Below are positions 10,273-17,534 of a stretch of 64,000 bases of DNA, one piece after another. Position 1 is the stretch's first letter, and every line of letters begins with the position of its first letter. The DNA lies in assembly GCA_964393825.1 (NCBI GenBank), contig CAYMUY010000001.1, positions 294,272 through 358,271 on the forward strand, in the 5' to 3' direction. A program made the translations under genes and the position numbers. The notes under the pieces were generated by a model. That model saw only the letters and a program-made list of their open reading frames with translations. It ran no database searches and was not told the DNA's origin. Source of the DNA: PFJX01 sp964393825 (GTDB lineage Bacteria > Pseudomonadota > Gammaproteobacteria > Burkholderiales > Thiobacillaceae).

Positions 10273-11742
10273 TCAGGCCAGGACCAGGCGCAAGCCCGCC
10301 GCTGCCTTTTCCCACTGGCGCACTTCATCGTCGAGGGCGGCCCGGGTGAGCGGGTTGGCCTCCAGCCATATGGATGCAACCTCCAGCCGGCAAACGCCGG
10401 CCTCACAACACAACGAGAGCGGCGGGATCGGCGCATCGCTGCGGCTCATGTTGAACAGCACGGCCAGGCGCAGGCACAGGATGAGCGGCCAGACCGCGGA
10501 GCCCGCCTCGATCCCAGGCTTGTCGAGACTGCCGCGCAGGGCGCGGACCAACAGGGCCAGATCAACCTGGTCGCGGCGGGAGAAGCCGGGCATGTCGGCG
10601 TTTTCCAGGATGTAGGCACCATGCTTGTGGAAACCGGAGTGAGCGATGGAGATGCCGATCTCGTGCAATCGCGCCGCCCAGGCGAGACGCCGCGCGGCTG
10701 CCTCATTCTCCATCTGCGTGCCGAACAGGGCTGACGCCAGGCTTTCAACCCGCCGCGCCTGTGCCATATCCACCTGATAACGGCGCTGGAACTGGCTGAC
10801 GGTCACTTCACGCATGTCACGGTCGTGTACGCGACCCAGCAGATCCCAGAGGATGCCTTCACGCATGGCGCCTTGCGCCACGGTCATCTGTTCGATGTCC
10901 AGTTCCTCGAACAGCGACAGCATGATGGCGAGCCCCCCGACGATGACCGGGCGCCGATCCGGCTTCAGGCCGGCGACATCCAGACGACCGCAGTCGCCCT
11001 GCTTGATCAGGTGCTCGCGCAACCATCTGAGGCCGCCCAGGGTGATGGCGCCATCGGAGTGTCCGTTCTGGCGGCAGATATCCCCCAGAGCGCGTGCGGT
11101 ACCGGAGGATCCGACGGCTTCCGTCCAGGCGCCCCTGGCGAACGATGGCCCCGCGACCATGCGTGTCTCGATCCGGGCGGCGATCTCGGCGGCCTTCATG
11201 GAAGCCTTGTCGATCGCGCCCTTGGGGAAGAAACGATTGCTGAACACCACGCAGCCCATGCGCAGGCTTTCCCGCTCCTGCGCCTCATAGCCAGTGCCGA
11301 TGATGCACTCGGTGGAGCCGCCACCGATGTCCACCACCAGACGCGGTTCCGGATTCAACGGCAGGCTGTGGGACACCCCCAGATGGATCAGGCGTGCCTC
11401 CTCGCGGCCGGCGACGATTTCGATATCGAAGCCGAGCGCGGCACGCGCCTTGTCTAGAAATTCCGGTGCATTCCTGGCCACCCGCAATGCCGAAGTGCCC
11501 ACTGCTCTCACCGCGCCCGCCGGCATGCCTTGCAGACGCTCACCAAACCGCGCCAGGCAATTCAGCGCCCTGCGCTGCGACGCACCATCCAGACGCTTGT
11601 TGGCGGTAAGGCCCCCCGCCAGGCGCACCGATTCCTTGATCGCATCGAGGTAGAACAGCTGCTCGCCCTCTACCCGCCCGACTTGGAGATGGAAGGAGTT
11701 GGAGCCGAGGTCGATGGCGGCCAGGGTGGAGTGGGTTTGCAT
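10273..11742 (-). CDS. ppx: Exopolyphosphatase, Ppx/GppA family
   Basis: 489-residue cytosolic phosphatase of the ASKHA fold. The N-terminal phosphate loop AAIDLGSNSFHLQVG begins at residue 8, and a second nucleotide-phosphate motif VVDIGGGSTECIIG lies near residue 135. The C-terminal half has HD-like helices (LHEIGISIAHSGFHKHGAYI). Such enzymes release phosphate from inorganic polyphosphate, and GppA-type members also convert pppGpp to ppGpp. Length and order fit Ppx; sequence alone cannot exclude GppA activity. It lies two genes from pit, so both phosphate uptake and polyphosphate turnover are encoded within 4 kb, although they are not one obvious operon. Confidence 0.9.
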   Translation of the reverse strand: MQTHSTLAAIDLGSNSFHLQVGRVEGEQLFYLDAIKESVRLAGGLTANKRLDGASQRRALNCLARFGERLQGMPAGAVRAVGTSALRVARNAPEFLDKARAALGFDIEIVAGREEARLIHLGVSHSLPLNPEPRLVVDIGGGSTECIIGTGYEAQERESLRMGCVVFSNRFFPKGAIDKASMKAAEIAARIETRMVAGPSFARGAWTEAVGSSGTARALGDICRQNGHSDGAITLGGLRWLREHLIKQGDCGRLDVAGLKPDRRPVIVGGLAIMLSLFEELDIEQMTVAQGAMREGILWDLLGRVHDRDMREVTVSQFQRRYQVDMAQARRVESLASALFGTQMENEAAARRLAWAARLHEIGISIAHSGFHKHGAYILENADMPGFSRRDQVDLALLVRALRGSLDKPGIEAGSAVWPLILCLRLAVLFNMSRSDAPIPPLSLCCEAGVCRLEVASIWLEANPLTRAALDDEVRQWEKAAAGLRLVLA

Positions 11743-11841
11743 GCGGGAGCGTCATGGGGAGGCAGGACGTCAATTATGCCGTACACCCGCGCGATATTTC
11801 GACACATGGGCTGGCGGCCCGCCGTTAGCCACCGCATCGGT

Positions 11842-11877
11842 GGTTGGCAAGCGCCGGCACGCCGGCAGTTGCCAACC
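11842..11877. terminator. Two-tier hairpin after the chemoreceptor gene
   Basis: GGTTGGCAA (11842-11850) pairs with TTGCCAACC (11869-11877); inside it GCCGG (11853-11857) pairs with CCGGC (11862-11866). The structure begins 8 bp beyond the MCP stop codon, the position expected of a transcription terminator. No T-run follows on the minus strand, so it could instead be a stabilising 3' stem. Confidence 0.5.
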
Positions 11878-11884
11878 GATGGCA

Positions 11885-13534
11885 TCAAACCTGGAAACGA
11901 CCCGCCAGTTTTTGCAGATCGCCGGCGAGTATGCGCAACTGATCGGCCGAGGCGGCAGTCTGGCTGACCGCCGCACTGCTTTCCTCCGCCCCCTGGGCGA
12001 TGCGCTCGACCTTTTGCGCGATATCACGCGCGGCAACGGCCTGTTCCTTGAGGGCCAGGCTGATGTCATCCACCGCGCGAGTCACCTGCTCGGCGCTGGC
12101 GCGGATGCCGATCACGGAATCACCCGCCTTGTGTGCCAGGCTGACGCCCTCGTTGACCCGCTGCACACCCGATTCCATTTCCTGGGCGGCACGCTGGGTG
12201 CCCTGCTGGATCTTGCCGATCATGCCCGCGATCTCCTGGGTGGAATTGGCCGTGCGTTCCGCCAATTTGCGCACCTCGTCGGCCACCACGGCAAAACCGC
12301 GGCCCTGCTCGCCGGCCCGGGCCGCCTCGATCGCGGCATTAAGTGCCAACAGGTTGGTCTGGTCGGCGATGTCCTTGATGACGTTGACGATGCTGGAGAT
12401 CTGTCCGGAGAAATCCTCCAGCTGGCGGATGGTGTCCGCGGTGGCGGTGACCGCCCCGGCAATATTCCGCATTTCCTCGGCGGTCTGATGGATGATGCGA
12501 CCGCCCTCCTCCGACTGGCTGCCGGAGGTCTGGGTGACCCCGCGCGCCTCGCGCGCGTGTTCTTCCACCTGGTCGATGGAGACTGACAACTCTTCCACCG
12601 AGGCCGCCATGCCGGAAGCCGCCTCCGACTGCGACTCGCTGGCGCGCGCGGTACTGGAAGAGGCCGATGACAACTCCATCGCGGCCCGATTGAGTGTCTC
12701 CACATTCCTGCGCACCGCGCCGATCAGGTCGCGCAGGTTTCCCTGCATGGTCCCCAGCTTGCCAAGGATCACCCCTATCTCGTCGCTGCCCGCGCGCGGG
12801 ACGGTACGGGTCAGGTCGCCGGCGGCAATGGCTTCGACCGCGGCACCGGCTTCATGCAGGCTGCTGGTGATGCGTCGGATGGTGAGGTAGGACTGCCCAA
12901 GTACCCCGACGACGCCGACCACGATCAATACGGCGAACAACCAGAGGGTCTTCTGAGCCCGTGCTTTCGCCGTCTCATACTCCTGCCGTGCCACGGTCTC
13001 CTGATAGGTCATCAGCTTGTCCAGCGCCTGTTGCGCCGCCGCGCCCTCTTCTCGACCACCCTTGAGAAAGCTCGCCATCGCCGCCGTGCTGAAGTTGCCG
13101 GCCTTGACCGCGTCCCGTGCCTCGACCAGCTTTGCCACCCAGGCACCACGTTTCTCGGTGAAGTCAGCCGCCAGCAGCTTTTCTTCGTCAGTAAGGAAAG
13201 TGGCCATGTACTTAGACCAGATGGCATCGATTTCCGTCTTGTTCTTGGCCATCGCATCCAGATGCATCTCGATGGGATGGTCATGGACCGCATGCAGGGG
13301 GCCGCCAGGATCATGCTGGAATGCCTTCAGGATGTGCCCGGAATTGTCCTGGATCAGCGATCCCACTCGCGACAGGTCATGCATGGGTACCGCACGATCC
13401 TCGAATACCGACTTGAGTGAACTTTCTGCCGAACGCAATCCGTTGAATCCGACCACGACAGAGATGATGAATAGTGATCCTGCAAGTGCAGAGATCAGCC
13501 AGAGTCGGTGCGAGATTTGCAATTTGTCGAACAT
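11885..13534 (-). CDS. Methyl-accepting chemotaxis protein
   Basis: 549-residue inner-membrane chemoreceptor. A first membrane segment (LWLISALAGSLFIISVVVGF, about residues 11-30) and a second (about 192-212, LWLFAVLIVVGVVGVLG) bracket a periplasmic four-helix-bundle sensor domain of about 160 residues. A HAMP linker follows (RRITSSLHEAGAAVEAIAAG). The cytoplasmic signalling tip is canonical (EQGRGFAVVADEVRKLAERT), so coupling to CheA and CheW is expected. The C-terminus ends RFQV and lacks the NWETF-type pentapeptide that tethers CheR and CheB. The ligand cannot be told from sequence. A sigma28-type promoter lies directly upstream. Confidence 0.96.
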   Translation of the reverse strand: MFDKLQISHRLWLISALAGSLFIISVVVGFNGLRSAESSLKSVFEDRAVPMHDLSRVGSLIQDNSGHILKAFQHDPGGPLHAVHDHPIEMHLDAMAKNKTEIDAIWSKYMATFLTDEEKLLAADFTEKRGAWVAKLVEARDAVKAGNFSTAAMASFLKGGREEGAAAQQALDKLMTYQETVARQEYETAKARAQKTLWLFAVLIVVGVVGVLGQSYLTIRRITSSLHEAGAAVEAIAAGDLTRTVPRAGSDEIGVILGKLGTMQGNLRDLIGAVRRNVETLNRAAMELSSASSSTARASESQSEAASGMAASVEELSVSIDQVEEHAREARGVTQTSGSQSEEGGRIIHQTAEEMRNIAGAVTATADTIRQLEDFSGQISSIVNVIKDIADQTNLLALNAAIEAARAGEQGRGFAVVADEVRKLAERTANSTQEIAGMIGKIQQGTQRAAQEMESGVQRVNEGVSLAHKAGDSVIGIRASAEQVTRAVDDISLALKEQAVAARDIAQKVERIAQGAEESSAAVSQTAASADQLRILAGDLQKLAGRFQV

Positions 13535-13570
13535 GATGAGTCTCTGATCACGGTGTTGGAATCGCCCTCT

Positions 13571-13597
13571 ATTGCGGCCAGGCCGGTAAAAACTTTA
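13571..13597 (-). promoter_or_regulatory. Sigma28 (FliA)-type promoter of the chemoreceptor gene
   Basis: On the minus strand TAAAGTTT (13597-13590) is followed by an 11-nt spacer and GCCGCAAT (13578-13571). The enterobacterial FliA consensus is TAAAGTTT-N11-GCCGATAA: the -35 is a perfect 8/8 match, the spacer is exact and GCCG of the -10 is kept. The start codon lies 37 bp downstream, leaving a 5' leader of about 30 nt. This implies control by the flagellar/chemotaxis sigma factor. Confidence 0.8.
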
Positions 13598-13733
13598 GAG
13601 ATATCGGCTTCACCGCCATGACGATTCGTGCCCAGCCTGGAGCGACGCGACGGAAAGGCCCCACCCTGGCCCGGACGTCGCCGCCCGCCAGGCGATCCCC
13701 GCCGCGGCCACGCCCGGAAAAGTAATGTCTCGT

Positions 13734-15593
13734 TTATCTATCCCGGACCAGCACCACGAAGCGCGAGCCGGCGACCGGCACCGGAATGCTGCCGCCTGTC
13801 AGGAATTCCACTACCCACGCGTAGCCCGGGTGGAGAGCGTCCGGGGTCGATGTCCAGTGGCTCGCCGCCTGGACACCCGGGAAGGCTGAGGCATTGATCG
13901 CCGGATGACGCGTCATATCGGCAATGGAACCCAATTCGTTGCGATTGGGTAGGCGCCAGTCGCCATGACCCAGACCCAGGCCGGCAGGGCTGGCATTGAC
14001 AGTGGCCACCCGCTGCAAGGCGCCTTGCCAGGAATAAGCCTGGGCGGTTCCTGTGCAGGTCGAGCCTGTGAGCCCCTCGCTGCAAATCCGCCACATCAAG
14101 CCGGTCTGATGATCGCTCAGCGTGCCGTCGTTGTGGGACTCGAAGCGAGCCGCGACTGGTGGCACGCTGGAGCGCACCAGACGCACGTACGCCGGCGCGC
14201 TGGCCTTGTTCTGGTAGGCGATCAAGCCGCTGGAAAAGTCCAGCGACCAGGCCGCGGAGGCATCTCCTGCCGCGTCCGCACCGACCGAAGACCAATAAGC
14301 TGCTGCTTTCTGCAGCGGGAATGCAAGAGGATCCACCAGCGCGCCACTGGCAAGGCTGGCATCGAGCATCGAGGCGAGTTCTTGCGGCGTTGGCAGGCGC
14401 CAGTCAGCAAAGCCACAGAGCCGGCCACTATTGCTCGAAGCGACCAGGGCGCCGGTGTCCGCATGGGTGTGGAAGTTGTCCTTGTCATGCACGCCCCCAT
14501 CGTCGCTCTTGGCCTCCCAGATCAGGCCGGTGACATTGTCCCTGACGCAGGACCAGGTCGCCGCGTTGCTGGCGAGGGACTGGCCAGAGCTACCCAGTTT
14601 GGTATAGGAAAAACCCGCGTGGCCATCGTCATTGGCGTTGGTCTGACTGTTGCTGTCACGCCCGGACTGGGCATCCTGGCCTGGGTAACCCGCCACCGGA
14701 CAAGCCACGAGGGTCGAGCCATTCGAGCAGAGCGCGGCACCGGTGTCGTTCAGCGTGGCCGATGTCCATGACGGCCTCGCCGGAAGATCGGCTGCACCCG
14801 GGGCATCACCGCCATAGCGCGTCACCATGTAGCCCCGCGTCGTATCCAGGTTGAGCGCGTCGGCCGCGGTCTTGATGGCGTCAAGCGCAGCCCCGTCTAT
14901 CCTGCCGCTAGCCGCAAAATCGTCGCGCACCGCATCGATTTCGGCCTGGGTGTCGATGCCGGCAGCCAGAAACGCGGCCGAGAACAGCAGCAGGTTCGCA
15001 TTGTCCTGACGGTGGATGCCAGCGCCATCGGTCATGTCCAGCGCTTCCGGTCCGACGCCGCCACTCAGATTCAGGCTGAAGCGGCTGGCAAGTTCTGCCA
15101 GCGCCCGGGATCGCGCGGCGGCATAGCTCTGGCCCGCCGCCATCAGGTTGCGTATGCGACCGGCCAGCAGGTGGGTGAACAGATTCACCCGGACGGTCGT
15201 GTTGCCTTGCAGGTCGAGCAGCACCGAGAGGCTGAGGCTGCCGCTGCTTTCCGCATTCGCCGCTTCATCGAAGTAGCGGCCGGAGATGTTGATTTCAGTA
15301 AGCCCGGTCCATGGAATGGCGGAGAGATTGAAGTTGCCGCGCGCATCGGTGGTCGTGGAGACGGGCGTGCCGGTCCGAACACCGCTGACAGCATCGAGCC
15401 GCCACGCGTTGGCCATGGCACCGCTGAGATATGGACCCTTCTGAGCCGCACCCACCACCGCGATGCTTACCGCCCCACCGCCCCCCCCACCTCCACCCCC
15501 ACCGCACGCGCTCAACAGGAAAAGCACGGCCAAGGCTGCCGCAAACAAGGCGGTCGGACGTATGGAGATCGCGCGCGTGATGGTCTGGGTCAT
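13734..15593 (-). CDS. Lipoprotein with two DUF1566 domains, last gene of the export operon
   Basis: 619 residues. A type II signal peptide ends in lipobox LLSAC with Cys30, followed by ten glycines, so the mature protein should be a lipid-anchored envelope protein. Residues about 45-130 look like a carboxypeptidase-regulatory/Ig-like beta domain (AAQKGPYLSGA, DARGNFNLSAIP). Two DUF1566 domains follow, at about 345-475 (TGLIWEAKSDDGG, FADWRLPTPQELASM, AAYWSS) and 485-619 (TGLMWRICSEG, GDWRLPNRNELGSI, SHWTST). DUF1566 is common in secreted and surface proteins; its role is unknown. The ATG at 15593 is 2 bp after the stop of the SecA-like gene, so it belongs to that operon. Confidence 0.85.
   Translation of the reverse strand: MTQTITRAISIRPTALFAAALAVLFLLSACGGGGGGGGGGAVSIAVVGAAQKGPYLSGAMANAWRLDAVSGVRTGTPVSTTTDARGNFNLSAIPWTGLTEINISGRYFDEAANAESSGSLSLSVLLDLQGNTTVRVNLFTHLLAGRIRNLMAAGQSYAAARSRALAELASRFSLNLSGGVGPEALDMTDGAGIHRQDNANLLLFSAAFLAAGIDTQAEIDAVRDDFAASGRIDGAALDAIKTAADALNLDTTRGYMVTRYGGDAPGAADLPARPSWTSATLNDTGAALCSNGSTLVACPVAGYPGQDAQSGRDSNSQTNANDDGHAGFSYTKLGSSGQSLASNAATWSCVRDNVTGLIWEAKSDDGGVHDKDNFHTHADTGALVASSNSGRLCGFADWRLPTPQELASMLDASLASGALVDPLAFPLQKAAAYWSSVGADAAGDASAAWSLDFSSGLIAYQNKASAPAYVRLVRSSVPPVAARFESHNDGTLSDHQTGLMWRICSEGLTGSTCTGTAQAYSWQGALQRVATVNASPAGLGLGHGDWRLPNRNELGSIADMTRHPAINASAFPGVQAASHWTSTPDALHPGYAWVVEFLTGGSIPVPVAGSRFVVLVRDR
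15481..15488. repeat. Homopolymer C(8)/G(8) tract in the lipoprotein glycine run
   Basis: Eight consecutive C on the plus strand (G on the coding strand) fall in the codons for the ten-glycine run just after the lipidated cysteine. Such tracts are prone to slipped-strand changes, and a change of one base would frameshift the lipoprotein after about 35 residues. Confidence 0.6.
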
Positions 15594-15595
15594 GT

Positions 15596-17470
15596 TCAGT
15601 CCTTTGCTGGGTTACCTAGGGCATAGATGCCGAGATCGATGTCCTGCTCGCCCGTGAATGCGAGTTGCTGATTGAGCATGGCATCGCGCCGAATGACAAG
15701 TCTGCCCTGTTTACGCGCGGCGCGCATCGCCAGCCACTGGGCCAGCCGGACCAGTTTTGGCAGCCAACGACGGGAATCCCGCCGGTGCCGCAGCCAGGCG
15801 CTGGCTCGTGGAAGATGCTGGAGCAGCAGATCATCGTCAAGCGAGAGAAAAAAATGTCCGCCGCCGCTGTTCAGCCCCGCGACACGATGGTCGGCATGGG
15901 CGAGGTCATGTGGCTCGACGACAAGGCAGTGCAATGCCTCACGCGCTGGTTGTGGCAGGGTGACACCCTGCAGCGCGCTACTTTGCACCACGCTGACATG
16001 GCCCGGCTCGACAAGGTGGGCGAGGATATCGTCATTGATATTGCGAGGATCGAGCACATCACACCGGACCGAGACCGCCGCAAGGCGCCGCGACAAGGCT
16101 TCGCTATCACCCATCCGGCGGCTGACGATCAACACCGGTTGTCTGGCCGCGCGCAATCTGGTGGCCAGATCGGCCAGCGCATCGAGTTTTTCTTCGCGAT
16201 CAAGATAGGTATGCCATTGGACCGCTGGCACGCCCTCGGCCTCGGCCAGTCGCAAGCAGTCGAGCCGGTAGGCATCGTGCAACAGCGCATCGATCCCCTT
16301 GTAGCCGCGTCCTGCGCCTCCCAGATAGGCGTGGCGGCGGAAGAAAACCGGGTAACTCATCCGGGCAAGGGTACGGGCAGGCATGGTGAACTCCAGACCT
16401 TCGCGCGCCTCGATGGCCTGGATCAGGCCCTGGCTCCAGCCACGCACGCTCAACATCCGGGTGATGCCATCGTCGAGTATGATGACCTTGCCTTCGGCCA
16501 CCCGATAGTGGCGGCCGTTTTGCAGCAGGTCGCGCACACCAATGGCCTGGCGGATCAGGTCGTCGCGCCGGTCCGGCTCGTGCCAGATGCCGGGCAGGCG
16601 CTCGCCAAGCTCTTCGAGGCGCACACAGCCATCGGGACTTAGCTGGATATCGCGCCGTGCCGGCACATGTCGGTAATCGCGTCCAGGCTGCAACTCCGCC
16701 ACCACCTCTCGCGCCGCGCGCAGCGCATCGAGCAGCAGCGGATTGTCGCCCGGTGCGCTGATGATCAGCGGTGTGCCCGCATCATCGTTTAGCACCAGGT
16801 CGGCGTCGTCGACCAGCATCGCGATCTGCCTTGGTGGCACGCTGCCGCCAGCGGCGCCGAGTCCGCGCAAGCGCATGCGTAATGGGTCGTCGACGGCGCC
16901 TCGCAGGATCTGTTCGCGCAGATTGTCCGCGAGCGCCTGACGCGCACCGGCGTAGACCACATCGGCAGCATAGGCCTGCAACAGCGCGGCCGGGTCCGAC
17001 GCCATGACCTCGGTCACGCAGGCGAGATCGAGGCCACAAGCTGCGTACAAGGATCGCAGGCGTTCGCTGTCGCGGCGCGCCAGATAGGGGCTGGCCGCCG
17101 CAATCCGGCAGGGATGACCGCTCCAGCCATGCAGCACCGCGGCCAGCGCGATGGCGAGGGCTTTCCCGGCATCCGCCGGCATCCAGACGATCCTGCCCTG
17201 AAACATGGCCAAGGCGGCCTGGATCTGCAATGAACGGGGAGATAGCGCCAACGCGCGCTTTGCAATCACCACCACGTGGGCCAACGCGAAGACGGTCGAA
17301 GGCAGTTCGCCGGCAACGGCGCGCCCGAGCCGCAGGGCAGTGCGGGTCACGGCCAGGGAATCCGCGAACGCTGTTGCGTCGAGATCCCGCAAGCGTGCGG
17401 CTTCGGCCTCGACCATGGTGGCTTTGCGCCGCAAGCGGCGCCTGTGCAGGGCGGATGGCGTGTAGCTCAT
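15596..17470 (-). CDS. Degenerate SecA-like protein
   Basis: 624 residues, clearly SecA-derived but shorter than SecA (about 900) and catalytically eroded. GRIVWMPADAGKALAIA (93-109) matches the SecA Walker A region, but MKTGEGKT has become MPADAGKA. AASPYLARRD matches VNDYLARRD. VDDADLVLNDDAGTPLIIS (220-238) matches the DEVD Walker B segment, now DDAD. LIQAIEAREGLEF (349-361) marks the preprotein-binding domain. The motor-2 tail keeps HFFLSLDDDLL, but the RGRxGRQGD arginine motif is gone. The zinc-binding C-terminus is absent. The start is ATG 17470; no ATG, GTG or TTG is in frame between it and the upstream stop. It lies 64 bp after the M50/HlyD gene and 2 bp before the lipoprotein gene. 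It probably works as a non-hydrolysing or weakly active targeting factor; that is inference. Confidence 0.85.
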   Translation of the reverse strand: MSYTPSALHRRRLRRKATMVEAEAARLRDLDATAFADSLAVTRTALRLGRAVAGELPSTVFALAHVVVIAKRALALSPRSLQIQAALAMFQGRIVWMPADAGKALAIALAAVLHGWSGHPCRIAAASPYLARRDSERLRSLYAACGLDLACVTEVMASDPAALLQAYAADVVYAGARQALADNLREQILRGAVDDPLRMRLRGLGAAGGSVPPRQIAMLVDDADLVLNDDAGTPLIISAPGDNPLLLDALRAAREVVAELQPGRDYRHVPARRDIQLSPDGCVRLEELGERLPGIWHEPDRRDDLIRQAIGVRDLLQNGRHYRVAEGKVIILDDGITRMLSVRGWSQGLIQAIEAREGLEFTMPARTLARMSYPVFFRRHAYLGGAGRGYKGIDALLHDAYRLDCLRLAEAEGVPAVQWHTYLDREEKLDALADLATRLRAARQPVLIVSRRMGDSEALSRRLAAVSVRCDVLDPRNINDDILAHLVEPGHVSVVQSSALQGVTLPQPAREALHCLVVEPHDLAHADHRVAGLNSGGGHFFLSLDDDLLLQHLPRASAWLRHRRDSRRWLPKLVRLAQWLAMRAARKQGRLVIRRDAMLNQQLAFTGEQDIDLGIYALGNPAKD

Positions 17471-17534
17471 GACCTGGGCGCGTGACAGCCGGGAACCGCG
17501 GAGGATCGCGGCAAGGAGACCACGCCCTCCCGGG

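Noticed and set aside
7509..10349. A 946-codon plus-strand open frame across pit and prfC
   Set aside because: It is antisense to two conserved genes and its translation is His/Gln/Gly-rich noise.
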